A stretch of 64,000 nt of DNA from Auanema rhodensis (lineage: Eukaryota > Nematoda > Chromadorea > Rhabditida > Rhabditidae). The notes below the pieces were generated by a model. It made no database searches. It worked only from the letters and a program-made list of their open reading frames with translations, and was not told the DNA's origin. Shown piece after piece: positions 27,105-41,184 of the stretch (position 1 is the first letter of the stretch; every line of letters begins with the position of its first letter). A program made the translations under genes and the position numbers. The DNA is taken from positions 113,249 to 177,248 of the forward strand of contig CAXKVF010000089.1 of assembly GCA_964057225.1 (NCBI GenBank), written 5' to 3'.

Positions 27105-29216
27105 CATCTCTTTATCTTTCACGTGAAGCGAGTTACATACCAAGTGCACATCACGTGTACATTTAATTAGCATAAATTAAAGTTCACGTAAATTTCAAAG
27201 TCATGGTTACCATGCACCAATATCAATAAAAATTTGTTTTTAGACTAATATGGACATGGGGAATCTAATTTTGAAAACCGCATCTCTTTATCTTTCACGT
27301 GAAGCGAGTTACATACCAAGTGCACATCACGTGTACATTTAATTAGCATAAATTAAAGTTCACGTAAACTTCAAAGTCATGGTTACCATGAAGCAATATC
27401 AATAAAAATTTGTTTTTAGACTAATATGGACATGGGGAATCTAATTTTGAAAACCGCATCTCTTTATCTTTCACGTGAAGCGAGTTACATACCAAGTGCA
27501 CATCACGTGTACATTTAATTAGCATAAATTAAAGTTCACGTAAATTTCAAAGTCATGGTTACCATGAACCAATATCAATAAAAATTTGTTTTTAGACTAG
27601 TATGGACATGGGGAATCTAATTTTGAAAACCGCATCTCTTTATCTTTCACGTGAAGCGAGTTACATACCAAGTGCACATCACGTGTACATTTAATTAGCA
27701 TAAATTAAAGTTCACGTAAATTTCAAAGTCATGGTTACCATGAAGCAATATCAATAAAAATTTGTTTTTAGACTAATATGGTCATGGGGAATCTAATTTT
27801 GAAAACCGCATCTCTTTATCTTTCACGTGAAGCGAGTTACATACCAAGTGCACATCACGTGTACATTTAATTAGCATAAATTAAAGTTCACGTAAATTTC
27901 AAAGTCATGGTTACCATGCACCAATATCAATAAAAATTTGTTTTTAGACTAATATGGACATGGGGAATCTAATTTTGAAAACCGCATCTCTTTATCTTTC
28001 ACGTGAAGCGAGTTACATACCAAGTGCACATCACGTGTACATTTAATTAGCATAAATTAAAGTTCACGTAAATTTCAAAGTCATGGTTACCATGAACCAA
28101 TATCAATAAAAATTTGTTTTTAGACTAATATGGACATGAAGAATCTAATTTTGAAAACCGCATCTCTTTATCTTTCACGTGAAGCGAGTTACATACCAAG
28201 TGCACATCACGTGTACATTTAATTAGCATAAATTAAAGTTCACGTAAATTTCAAAGTCATGGTTACCATGAAGCAATATCAATAAAAATTTGTTTTTAGA
28301 CTAATATGGACATGGGGAATCTAATTTTGAAAACCGCATCTCTTTATCTTTCACGTGAAGCGAGTTACATACCAAGTGCACATCACGTGTACATTTAATT
28401 AGCATAAATTAAAGTTCACGTAAATTTCAAAGTCATGGTTACCATGAACCAATATCAATAAAAATTTGTTTTTAGACTAATATGGACATGGGGAATCTAA
28501 TTTTGAAAACCGCATCTCTTTATCTTTCACGTGAAGCGAGTTACATACCAAGTGCACATCACGTGTACATTTAATTAGCATAAATTAAAGATCACGTAAA
28601 CTTCAAAGTCATGGTTACCATGAAGCAATATCAATAAAAATTTGTTTTTAGACTAATATGGACATGGGGAATCTAATTTTGAAAACCGCATCTCTTTATC
28701 TTTCACGTGAAGCGAGTTACATACCAAGTGCACATCACGTGTACATTTAATTAGCATAAATTAAAGTTCACGTAAATTTCAAAGTCATGGTTACCATGAA
28801 CCAATATCAATAAAAATTTGTTTTTAGACTAATATGGACATGGGGAATCTAATTTTGAAAACCGCATCTCTTTATCTTTCACGTGAAGCGAGTTACATAC
28901 CAAGTGCACATCACGTGTACATTTAATTAGCATAAATTAAAGATCACGTAAACTTCAAAGTCATGGTTACCATGAAGCAATATCAATAAAAATTTGTTTT
29001 TAGACTAATATGGACATGGGGAATCTAATTTTGAAAACGGCATCTCTTTATCTTTCACGTGAAGCGAGTTACATACCAAGTGCACATCACGTGTACATTT
29101 AATTAGCATAAATTAAAGTTCACGTAAATTTCAAAGTCATGGTTACCATGAACCAATATCAATAAAAATTTGTTTTTAGACTAATATGGACATGGGGAAT
29201 CTAATTTTGAAAACCG
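27105..29216. repeat. 12-monomer duplicated block, left copy (offset 7,040 bp)
   Basis: Order C-Gc-E-G-C-E-G-E-AcG-E-AcG-E recurs at 34145-36256, exactly 40 monomers on. Shared rare markers are 'actagtatgg' in the third monomer, 'catgaagaat' (two adjacent G to A changes) in the sixth and 'aaacggcatc' at the end of the eleventh. A private 'ggtcatgg' lies at 27781. Confidence 0.88.
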
Positions 29217-29744
29217 CATCTCTTTATCTTTCACGTGAAGCGAGTTACATACCAAGTGCACATCACGTGTACATTTAATTAGCATAAATTAAAGTTCACG
29301 TAAATTTCAAAGTCATGGTTACCATGCACCAATATCAATAAAAATTTGTTTTTAGACTAATATGGACATGGGGAATCTAATTTTGAAAACCGCATCTCTT
29401 TATCTTTCACGTGAAGCGAGTTACATACCAAGTGCACATCACGTGTACATTTAATTAGCATAAATTAAAGTTCACGTAAATTTCAAAGTCATGGTTACCA
29501 TGAACCAATATCAATAAAAATTTGTTTTTAGACTAATATGGACATGGGGAATCTAATTTTGAAAACCGCATCTCTTTATCTTTCACGTGAAGCGAGTTAC
29601 ATACCAAGTGCACATCACGTGTACATTTAATTAGCATAAATTAAAGTTCACGTAAATTTCAAAGTCATGGTTACCATGAACCAATATCAATAAAAATTTG
29701 TTTTTAGACTAATATGGACATGGGGAATCTAATTTTGAAAACCG
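29217..29744. repeat. Three ordinary satellite copies (C-E-E)
   Basis: They link two duplicated blocks. The corresponding place after the right-hand 12-monomer block lacks this C-E-E run and instead has G-E-AcG-E-E, so the duplicate segments differ in length here. Confidence 0.7.
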
Positions 29745-31680
29745 CATCTCTTTATCTTTCACGTGAAGCGAGTTACATACCAAGTGCACATCACGTGTAC
29801 ATTTAATTAGCATAAATTAAAGTTCACGTAAATTTCAAAGTCATGGTTACCATGAAGCAATATCAATAAAAATTTGTTTTTAGACTAATATGGACATGGG
29901 GAATCTAATTTTGAAAACCGCATCTCTTTATCTTTCACGTGAAGCGAGTTACATACCAAGTGCACATCACGTGTACATTTAATTAGCATAAATTAAAGTT
30001 CACGTAAATTTCAAAGTCATGGTTACCATGAACCAATATCAATAAAAATTTGTTTTTAGACTAATATGGACATGGGGAATCTAATTTTGAAAACCGCATC
30101 TCTTTATCTTTCACGTGAAGCGAGTTACATACCAAGTGCACATCACGTGTACATTTAATTAGCATAAATTAAAGATCACGTAAACTTCAAAGTCATGGTT
30201 ACCATGAAGCAATATCAATAAAAATTTGTTTTTAGACTAATATGGACATGGGGAATCTAATTTTGAAAACCGCATCTCTTTATCTTTCACGTGAAGCGAG
30301 TTACATACCAAGTGCACATCACGTGTACATTTAATTAGCATAAATTAAAGTTCACGTAAATTTCAAAGTCATGGTTACCATGAACCAATATCAATAAAAA
30401 TTTGTTTTTAGACTAATATGGACATGGGGAATCTAATTTTGAAAACCGCATCTCTTTATCTTTCACGTGAAGCGAGTTACATACCAAGTGCACATCACGT
30501 GTACATTTAATTAGCATAAATTAAAGTTCACGTAAATTTCAAAGTCATGGTTACCATGCACCAATATCAATAAAAATTTGTTTTTAGACTAATATGGACA
30601 TGGGGAATCTAATTTTGAAAACCGCATCTCTTTATCTTTCACGTGAAGCGAGTTACATACCAAGTGCACATCACGTGTACATTTAATTAGCATAAATTAA
30701 AGTTCACGTAAATTTCAAAGTCATGGTTACCATGCACCAATATCAATAAAAATTTGTTTTTAGACTAATATGGACATGGGGAATCTAATTTTGAAAACCG
30801 CATCTCTTTATCTTTCACGTGAAGCGAGTTACATACCAAGTGCACATCACGTGTACATTTAATTAGCATAAATTAAAGTTCACGTAAATTTCAAAGTCAT
30901 GGTTACCATGAACCAATATCAATAAAAATTTGTTTTTAGACTAATATGGACATGGGGAATCTAATTTTGAAAACCGCATCTCTTTATCTTTCACGTGAAG
31001 CGAGTTACATACCAAGTGCACATCACGTGTACATTTAATTAGCATAAATTAAAGTTCACGTAAATTTCAAAGTCATGGTTACCATGAACCAATATCAATA
31101 AAAATTTGTTTTTAGACTAATATGGACATGGGGAATCTAATTTTGAAAACCGCATCTCTTTATCTTTCACGTGAAGCGAGTTACATACCAAGTGCACATC
31201 ACGTGTACATTTAATTAGCATAAATTAAAGTTCACGTAAATTTCAAAGTCATGGTTACCATGAAGCAATATCAATAAAAATTTGTTTTTAGACTAATATG
31301 GACATGGGGAATCTAATTTTGAAAACCGCATCTCTTTATCTTTCACGTGAAGCGAGTTACATACCAAGTGCACATCACGTGTACATTTAATTAGCATAAA
31401 TTAAAGCTCACGTAAATTTCAAAGTCATGGTTACCATGAACCAATATCAATAAAAATTTGTTTTTAGACTAATATGGACATGGGGAATCTAATTTTGAAA
31501 ACCGCATCTCTTTATCTTTCACGTGAAGCGAGTTACATACCAAGTGCACATCACGTGTACATTTAATTAGCATAAATTAAAGATCACGTAAACTTCAAAG
31601 TCATGGTTACCATGAAGCAATATCAATAAAAATTTGTTTTTAGACTAATATGGACATGGGGAATCTAATTTTGAAAACCG
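29745..31680. repeat. 11-monomer duplicated block, left copy (offset 7,392 bp)
   Basis: Order G-E-AcG-E-C-C-E-E-G-E('aagctcac')-AcG recurs at 37137-39072, 42 monomers on. The rare 'aagctcac' (C at position 79) supports common descent. The offset is two monomers more than that of the preceding block, so the long duplication gained or lost monomers inside. Confidence 0.82.
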
Positions 31681-32208
31681 CATCTCTTTATCTTTCACGT
31701 GAAGCGAGTTACATACCAAGTGCACATCACGTGTACATTTAATTAGCATAAATTAAAGTTCACGTAAATTTCAAAGTCATGGTTACCATGCACCAATATC
31801 AATAAAAATTTGTTTTTAGACTAATATGGACATGGGGAATCTAATTTTGAAAACCGCATCTCTTTATCTTTCACGTGAAGCGAGTTACATACCAAGTGCA
31901 CATCACGTGTACATTTAATTAGCATAAATTAAAGTTCACGTAAATTTCAAAGTCATGGTTACCATGAACCAATATCAATAAAAATTTGTTTTTAGACTAA
32001 TATGGACATGGGGAATCTAATTTTGAAAACCGCATCTCTTTATCTTTCACGTGAAGCGAGTTACATACCAAGTGCACATCACGTGTACATTTAATTAGCA
32101 TAAATTAAAGTTCACGTAAATTTCAAAGTCATGGTTACCATGAACCAATATCAATAAAAATTTGTTTTTAGACTAATATGGACATGGGGAATCTAATTTT
32201 GAAAACCG
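30801..32208. repeat. 8-monomer tandem duplication, unit 1 (1,408 bp)
   Basis: Order E-E-G-E('aagctcac')-AcG-C-E-E, with the next copy beginning 'catttc'. The next 1,408 bp repeats it. It overlaps the end of the 11-monomer duplicated block, whose partner at 37137-39072 is not followed by this extra unit, so the tandem step probably came later or was lost there. Confidence 0.82.
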
Positions 32209-33616
32209 CATTTCTTTATCTTTCACGTGAAGCGAGTTACATACCAAGTGCACATCACGTGTACATTTAATTAGCATAAATTAAAGTTCACGTAAATTTC
32301 AAAGTCATGGTTACCATGAACCAATATCAATAAAAATTTGTTTTTAGACTAATATGGACATGGGGAATCTAATTTTGAAAACCGCATCTCTTTATCTTTC
32401 ACGTGAAGCGAGTTACATACCAAGTGCACATCACGTGTACATTTAATTAGCATAAATTAAAGTTCACGTAAATTTCAAAGTCATGGTTACCATGAACCAA
32501 TATCAATAAAAATTTGTTTTTAGACTAATATGGACATGGGGAATCTAATTTTGAAAACCGCATCTCTTTATCTTTCACGTGAAGCGAGTTACATACCAAG
32601 TGCACATCACGTGTACATTTAATTAGCATAAATTAAAGTTCACGTAAATTTCAAAGTCATGGTTACCATGAAGCAATATCAATAAAAATTTGTTTTTAGA
32701 CTAATATGGACATGGGGAATCTAATTTTGAAAACCGCATCTCTTTATCTTTCACGTGAAGCGAGTTACATACCAAGTGCACATCACGTGTACATTTAATT
32801 AGCATAAATTAAAGCTCACGTAAATTTCAAAGTCATGGTTACCATGAACCAATATCAATAAAAATTTGTTTTTAGACTAATATGGACATGGGGAATCTAA
32901 TTTTGAAAACCGCATCTCTTTATCTTTCACGTGAAGCGAGTTACATACCAAGTGCACATCACGTGTACATTTAATTAGCATAAATTAAAGATCACGTAAA
33001 CTTCAAAGTCATGGTTACCATGAAGCAATATCAATAAAAATTTGTTTTTAGACTAATATGGACATGGGGAATCTAATTTTGAAAACCGCATCTCTTTATC
33101 TTTCACGTGAAGCGAGTTACATACCAAGTGCACATCACGTGTACATTTAATTAGCATAAATTAAAGTTCACGTAAATTTCAAAGTCATGGTTACCATGCA
33201 CCAATATCAATAAAAATTTGTTTTTAGACTAATATGGACATGGGGAATCTAATTTTGAAAACCGCATCTCTTTATCTTTCACGTGAAGCGAGTTACATAC
33301 CAAGTGCACATCACGTGTACATTTAATTAGCATAAATTAAAGTTCACGTAAATTTCAAAGTCATGGTTACCATGAACCAATATCAATAAAAATTTGTTTT
33401 TAGACTAATATGGACATGGGGAATCTAATTTTGAAAACCGCATCTCTTTATCTTTCACGTGAAGCGAGTTACATACCAAGTGCACATCACGTGTACATTT
33501 AATTAGCATAAATTAAAGTTCACGTAAATTTCAAAGTCATGGTTACCATGAACCAATATCAATAACAATTTGTTTTTAGACTAATATGGACATGGGGAAT
33601 CTAATTTTGAAAACCG
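32209..33616. repeat. 8-monomer tandem duplication, unit 2 (1,408 bp)
   Basis: Same order as unit 1 but the first copy begins 'catttc' while carrying 'catgaacc'. It thus looks like a join between a 'catttc' copy and an E copy, the expected scar of unequal exchange. The last monomer has a private 'aataacaatt' near 33566. Confidence 0.82.
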
Positions 33617-34144
33617 CATTTCTTTATCTTTCACGTGAAGCGAGTTACATACCAAGTGCACATCACGTGTACATTTAATTAGCATAAATTAAAGTTCACG
33701 TAAATTTCAAAGTCATGGTTACCATGCACCAATATCAATAAAAATTTGTTTTTAGACTAATATGGACATGGGGAATCTAATTTTGAAAACCGCATCTCTT
33801 TATCTTTCACGTGAAGCGAGTTACATACCAAGTGCACATCACGTGTACATTCAATTAGCATAAATTAAAGTTCACGTAAATTTCAAAGTCATGGTTACCA
33901 TGAACCAATATCAATAAAAATTTGTTTTTAGACTAATATGGACATGGGGAATCTAATTTTGAAAACCGCATTTCTTTATCTTTCACGTGAAGCGAGTTAC
34001 ATACCAAGTGCACATCACGTGTACATTTAATTAGCATAAATTAAAGTTCACGTAAATTTCAAAGTCATGGTTACCATGCACCAATATCAATAAAAATTTG
34101 TTTTTAGACTAATATGGACATGGGGAATCTAATTTTGAAAACCG
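33617..34144. repeat. Three copies tC-E-tC before the right-hand duplicate
   Basis: The middle copy (33793) has 'acattcaatt', the marker also found at 26401. On the left that marker lies four monomers before the 12-monomer block; here it lies two before. This is a two-monomer length difference between the two homologous segments. Confidence 0.7.
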
Positions 34145-36256
34145 CATCTCTTTATCTTTCACGTGAAGCGAGTTACATACCAAGTGCACATCACGTGTAC
34201 ATTTAATTAGCATAAATTAAAGTTCACGTAAATTTCAAAGTCATGGTTACCATGCACCAATATCAATAAAAATTTGTTTTTAGACTAATATGGACATGGG
34301 GAATCTAATTTTGAAAACCGCATCTCTTTATCTTTCACGTGAAGCGAGTTACATACCAAGTGCACATCACGTGTACATTTAATTAGCATAAATTAAAGTT
34401 CACGTAAACTTCAAAGTCATGGTTACCATGAAGCAATATCAATAAAAATTTGTTTTTAGACTAATATGGACATGGGGAATCTAATTTTGAAAACCGCATC
34501 TCTTTATCTTTCACGTGAAGCGAGTTACATACCAAGTGCACATCACGTGTACATTTAATTAGCATAAATTAAAGTTCACGTAAATTTCAAAGTCATGGTT
34601 ACCATGAACCAATATCAATAAAAATTTGTTTTTAGACTAGTATGGACATGGGGAATCTAATTTTGAAAACCGCATCTCTTTATCTTTCACGTGAAGCGAG
34701 TTACATACCAAGTGCACATCACGTGTACATTTAATTAGCATAAATTAAAGTTCACGTAAATTTCAAAGTCATGGTTACCATGAAGCAATATCAATAAAAA
34801 TTTGTTTTTAGACTAATATGGACATGGGGAATCTAATTTTGAAAACCGCATCTCTTTATCTTTCACGTGAAGCGAGTTACATACCAAGTGCACATCACGT
34901 GTACATTTAATTAGCATAAATTAAAGTTCACGTAAATTTCAAAGTCATGGTTACCATGCACCAATATCAATAAAAATTTGTTTTTAGACTAATATGGACA
35001 TGGGGAATCTAATTTTGAAAACCGCATCTCTTTATCTTTCACGTGAAGCGAGTTACATACCAAGTGCACATCACGTGTACATTTAATTAGCATAAATTAA
35101 AGTTCACGTAAATTTCAAAGTCATGGTTACCATGAACCAATATCAATAAAAATTTGTTTTTAGACTAATATGGACATGAAGAATCTAATTTTGAAAACCG
35201 CATCTCTTTATCTTTCACATGAAGCGAGTTACATACCAAGTGCACATCACGTGTACATTTAATTAGCATAAATTAAAGTTCACGTAAATTTCAAAGTCAT
35301 GGTTACCATGAAGCAATATCAATAAAAATTTGTTTTTAGACTAATATGGACATGGGGAATCTAATTTTGAAAACCGCATCTCTTTATCTTTCACGTGAAG
35401 CGAGTTACATACCAAGTGCACATCACGTGTACATTTAATTAGCATAAATTAAAGTTCACGTAAATTTCAAAGTCATGGTTACCATGAACCAATATCAATA
35501 AAAATTTGTTTTTAGACTAATATGGACATGGGGAATCTAATTTTGAAAACCGCATCTCTTTATCTTTCACGTGAAGCGAGTTACATACCAAGTGCACATC
35601 ACGTGTACATTTAATTAGCATAAATTAAAGATCACGTAAACTTCAAAGTCATGGTTACCATGAAGCAATATCAATAAAAATTTGTTTTTAGTTTAATATG
35701 GACATGGGGAATCTAATTTTGAAAACCGCATCTCTTTATCTTTCACGTGAAGCGAGTTACATACCAAGTGCACATCACGTGTACATTTAATTAGCATAAA
35801 TTAAAGTTCACGTAAATTTCAAAGTCATGGTTACCATGAACCAATATCAATAAAAATTTGTTTTTAGACTAATATGGACATGGGGAATCCAATTTTGAAA
35901 ACCGCATCTCTTTATCTTTCACGTGAAGCGAGTTACATACCAAGTGCACATCACGTGTACATTTAATTAGCATAAATTAAAGATCACGTAAACTTCAAAG
36001 TCATGGTTACCATGAAGCAATATCAATAAAAATTTGTTTTTAGACTAATATGGACATGGGGAATCTAATTTTGAAAACGGCATCTCTTTATCTTTCACGT
36101 GAAGCGAGTTACATACCAAGTGCACATCACGTGTACATTTAATTAGCATAAATTAAAGTTCACGTAAATTTCAAAGTCATGGTTACCATGAACCAATATC
36201 AAAAAAAATTTGTTTTTAGACTAATATGGACATGGGGAATCTAATTTTGAAAACCG
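34145..36256. repeat. 12-monomer duplicated block, right copy (offset 7,040 bp)
   Basis: Matches 27105-29216 in order and in the three rare markers. Changes private to this copy are 'cacatgaag' in the copy starting 35201, 'tagtttaat' near 35691, 'ggaatccaatt' near 35890 and an A-for-T change giving 'atcaaaaaaaatt' near 36203. They outnumber the one private change I see on the left. Confidence 0.88.
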
Positions 36257-37136
36257 CATCTCTTTATCTTTCACGTGAAGCGAGTTACATACCAAGTGCA
36301 CATCACGTGTACATTTAATTAGCATAAATTAAAGTTCACGTAAATTTCAAAGTCATGGTTACCATGAAGCAATATCAATAAAAATTTGTTTTTAGACTAA
36401 TATGGACATGGGGAATCTAATTTTGAAAACCGCATCTCTTTATCTTTCACGTGAAGCGAGTTACATACCAAGTGCACATCACGTGTACATTTAATTAGCA
36501 TAAATTAAAGTTCACGTAAATTTCAAAGTCATGGTTACCATGAACCAATATCAATAAAAATTTGTTTTTAGACTAATATGGACATGGGGAATCTAATTTT
36601 GAAAACCGCATCTCTTTATCTTTCACGTGAAGCGAGTTACATACCAAGTGCACATCACGTGTACATTTAATTAGCATAAATTAAAGATCACGTAAACTTC
36701 AAAGTCATGGTTACCATGAAGCAATATCAATAAAAATTTGTTTTTAGACTAATATGGACATGGGGAATCTAATTTTGAAAACCGCATCTCTTTATCTTTC
36801 ACGTGAAGCGAGTTACATACCAAGTGCACATCACGTGTACATTTAATTAGCATAAATTAAAGTTCACGTAAATTTCAAAGTCATGGTTACCATGAACCAA
36901 TATCAATAAAAATTTGTTTTTAGACTAATATGGACATGGGGAATCTAATTTTGAAAACCGCATCTCTTTATCTTTCACGTGAAGCGAGTTACATACCAAG
37001 TGCACATCACGTGTACATTTAATTAGCATAAATTAAAGTTCACGTAAATTTCAAAGTCATGGTTACCATGAACCAATATCAATAAAAATTTGTTTTTAGA
37101 CTAATATGGACATGGGGAATCTAATTTTGAAAACCG
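36257..37136. repeat. Five copies G-E-AcG-E-E, likely local five-monomer duplication
   Basis: The order G-E-AcG-E repeats immediately at 37137. A five-monomer tandem step is the simplest reading, but the types involved are common, so support is moderate. Confidence 0.55.
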
Positions 37137-39072
37137 CATCTCTTTATCTTTCACGTGAAGCGAGTTACATACCAAGTGCACATCACGTGTACATTTAATT
37201 AGCATAAATTAAAGTTCACGTAAATTTCAAAGTCATGGTTACCATGAAGCAATATCAATAAAAATTTGTTTTTAGACTAATATGGACATGGGGAATCTAA
37301 TTTTGAAAACCGCATCTCTTTATCTTTCACGTGAAGCGAGTTACATACCAAGTGCACATCACGTGTACATTTAATTAGCATAAATTAAAGTTCACGTAAA
37401 TTTCAAAGTCATGGTTACCATGAACCAATATCAATAAAAATTTGTTTTTAGACTAATATGGACATGGGGAATCTAATTTTGAAAACCGCATCTCTTTATC
37501 TTTCACGTGAAGCGAGTTACATACCAAGTGCACATCACGTGTACATTTAATTAGCATAAATTAAAGATCACGTAAACTTCAAAGTCATGGTTACCATGAA
37601 GCAATATCAATAAAAATTTGTTTTTAGACTAATATGGACATGGGGAATCTAATTTTGAAAACCGCATCTCTTTATCTTTCACGTGAAGCGAGTTACATAC
37701 CAAGTGCACATCACGTGTACATTTAATTAGCATAAATTAAAGTTCACGTAAATTTCAAAGTCATGGTTACCATGAACCAATATCAATAAAAATTTGTTTT
37801 TAGACTAATATGGACATGGGGAATCTAATTTTGAAAACCGCATCTCTTTATCTTTCACGTGAAGCGAGTTACATACCAAGTGCACATCACGTGTACATTT
37901 AATTAGCATAAATTAAAGTTCACGTAAATTTCAAAGTCATGGTTACCATGCACCAATATCAATAAAAATTTGTTTTTAGACTAATATGGACATGGGGAAT
38001 CTAATTTTGAAAACCGCATCTCTTTATCTTTCACGTGAAGCGAGTTACATACCAAGTGCACATCACGTGTACATTTAATTAGCATAAATTAAAGTTCACG
38101 TAAATTTCAAAGTCATGGTTACCATGCACCAATATCAATAAAAATTTGTTTTTAGACTAATATGGACATGGGGAATCTAATTTTGAAAACCGCATCTCTT
38201 TATCTTTCACGTGAAGCGAGTTACATACCAAGTGCACATCACGTGTACATTTAATTAGCATAAATTAAAGTTCACGTAAATTTCAAAGTCATGGTTACCA
38301 TGAACCAATATCAATAAAAATTTGTTTTTAGACTAATATGGACATGGGGAATCTAATTTTGAAAACCGCATCTCTTTATCTTTCACGTGAAGCGAGTTAC
38401 ATACCAAGTGCACATCACGTGTACATTTAATTAGCATAAATTAAAGTTCACGTAAATTTCAAAGTCATGGTTACCATGAACCAATATCAATAAAAATTTG
38501 TTTTTAGACTAATATGGACATGGGGAATCTAATTTTGAAAACCGCATCTCTTTATCTTTCACGTGAAGCGAGTTACATACCAAGTGCACATCACGTGTAC
38601 ATTTAATTAGCATAAATTAAAGTTCACGTAAATTTCAAAGTCATGGTTACCATGAAGCAATATCAATAAAAATTTGTTTTTAGACTAATATGGACATGGG
38701 GAATCTAATTTTGAAAACCGCATCTCTTTATCTTTCACGTGAAGCGAGTTACATACCAAGTGCACATCACGTGTACATTTAATTAGCATAAATTAAAGCT
38801 CACGTAAATTTCAAAGTCATGGTTACCATGAACCAATATCAATAAAAATTTGTTTTTAGACTAATATGGACATGGGAAATCTACTTTTGAAAACCGCATC
38901 TCTTTATCTTTCACGTGAAGCGAGTTACATACCAAGTGCACATCACGTGTACATTTAATTAGCATAAATTAAAGATCACGTAAACTTCAAAGTCATGGTT
39001 ACCATGAAGCAATATCAATAAAAATTTGTGTTTAGACTAATATGGACATGGGGAATCTAATTTTGAAAACCG
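37137..39072. repeat. 11-monomer duplicated block, right copy (offset 7,392 bp)
   Basis: Matches 29745-31680 by order and by 'aagctcac'. In this copy the 'aagctcac' monomer (38721) also has 'gggaaatctactttt', and the following AcG copy has 'tttgtgttta'. Both are private. Confidence 0.8.
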
Positions 39073-39952
39073 CATCTCTTTATCTTTCACGTGAAGCGAG
39101 TTACATACCAAGTGCACATCACGTGTACATTTAATTAGCATAAATTAAAGTTCACGTAAATTTCAAAGTCATGGTTACCATGAACCAATATCAATAAAAA
39201 TTTGTTTTTAGACTAATATGGACATGGGGAATCTAATTTTGAAAACCGCATCTCTTTATCTTTCACGTGAAGCGAGTTACATACCAAGTGCACATCACGT
39301 GTACATTTAATTAGCATAAATTAAAGATCACGTAAACTTCAAAGTCATGGTTACCATGAAGCAATATCAATAAAAATTTGTTTTTAGACTAATATGGACA
39401 TGGGGAATCTAATTTTGAAAACCGCATCTCTTTATCTTTCACGTGAAGCGAGTTACATACCAAGTGCACATCACGTGTACATTTAATTAGCATAAATTAA
39501 AGTTCACGTAAATTTCAAAGTCATGGTTACCATGAACCAATATCAATAAAAATTTGTTTTTAGACTAATATGGACATGGGGAATCTAATTTTGAAAACCG
39601 CATCTCTTTATCTTTCACGTGAAGCGAGTTACATACCAAGTGCACATCACGTGTACATTTAATTAGCATAAATTAAAGTTCACGTAAATTTCAAAGTCAT
39701 GGTTACCATGCACCAATATCAATAAAAATTTGTTTTTAGACTAATATGGACATGGGGAATCTAATTTTGAAAACCGCATCTCTTTATCTTTCACGTGAAG
39801 CGAGTTACATACCAAGTGCACATCACGTGTACATTTAATTAGCATAAATTAAAGTTCACGTAAATTTCAAAGTCATGGTTACCATGAACCAATATCAATA
39901 AAAATTTGTTTTTAGACTAATATGGACATGGGGAATCTAATTTTGAAAACCG
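39073..39952. repeat. Five ordinary satellite copies (E-AcG-E-C-E)
   Basis: Plain copies linking the duplicated block to the pentamer patch. I see no rare marker and no other element. Confidence 0.75.
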
Positions 39953-41184
39953 CATCTCTTTATCTTTCACGTGAAGCGAGTTACATACCAAGTGCACATC
40001 ACGTGTACATTTAATTAGCATAAATTAAAGTTCACGTAAATTTCAAAGTCATGGTTACCATGAACCAATATCAATAAAAATTTGTTTTTAGACTAATATG
40101 GACATGGGGAATCTAATTTTGAAAACCGCATCTCTTTATCTTTCACGTGAAGCGAGTTACATATCAAGTGCACATCACGTGTACATTTAATTAGCATAAA
40201 TTAAAGTTCACGTAAATTTCAAAGTCATGGTTACCATGAACCAATATCAATAAAAATTTGTTTTTAGACTAATATGGACATGGGGAATCTAATTTTGAAA
40301 ACCGCATCTCTTTATCTTTCACGTGAAGCGAGTTACATACCAAGTGCACATCACGTGTACATTTAATTAGCATAAATTAAAGTTCACGTAAATTTCAAAG
40401 TCATGGTTACCATGCACCAATATCAATAAAAATTTGTTTTTAGACTAATATGGACATGGGGAATCTAATTTTGAAAACCGCATCTCTTCATCTTTCACGT
40501 GAAGCGAGTTACATACCAAGTGCACATCACGTGTACATTTAATTAGCATAAATTAAAGTTCACGTAAATTTCAAAGTCATGGTTACCATGCACCAATATC
40601 AATAAAAATTTGTTTTTAGACTAATATGGACATGGGGAATCTAATTTTGAAAACCGCATCTCTTTATCTTTCACGTGAAGCGAGTTACATACCAAGTGCA
40701 CATCACGTGTACATTTAATTAGCATAAATTAAAGTTCACGTAAATTTCAAAGTCATGGTTACCATGCACCAATATCAATAAAAATTTGTTTTTAGACTAA
40801 TATGGACATGGAGAATCTAATTTTGAAAACCGCATCTCTTTATCTTTCACGTGAAGCGAGTTACATACCAAGTGCACATCACGTGTACATTTAATTAGCA
40901 TAAATTAAAGTTCACGTAAATTTCAAAGTCATGGTTACCATGAACCAATATCAATAAAAATTTGTTTTTAGACTAATATGGACATGGGGAATCTAATTTT
41001 GAAAACCGCATCTCTTTATCTTTCACGTGAAGCGAGTTACATATCAAGTGCACATCACGTGTACATTTAATTAGCATAAATTAAAGTTCACGTAAATTTC
41101 AAAGTCATGGTTACCATGAACCAATATCAATAAAAATTTGTTTTTAGACTAATATGGACATGGGGAATCTAATTTTGAAAACCG
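39953..41184. repeat. Five-monomer step marked by 'catatcaag' (offset 880 bp)
   Basis: An E copy followed by an E copy with 'catatcaag' starts at 39953 and again at 40833, five monomers apart. The marker occurs nowhere else that I noticed. Between them lies C, C beginning 'catctcttca', and C with 'ggagaatc'. Confidence 0.7.
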
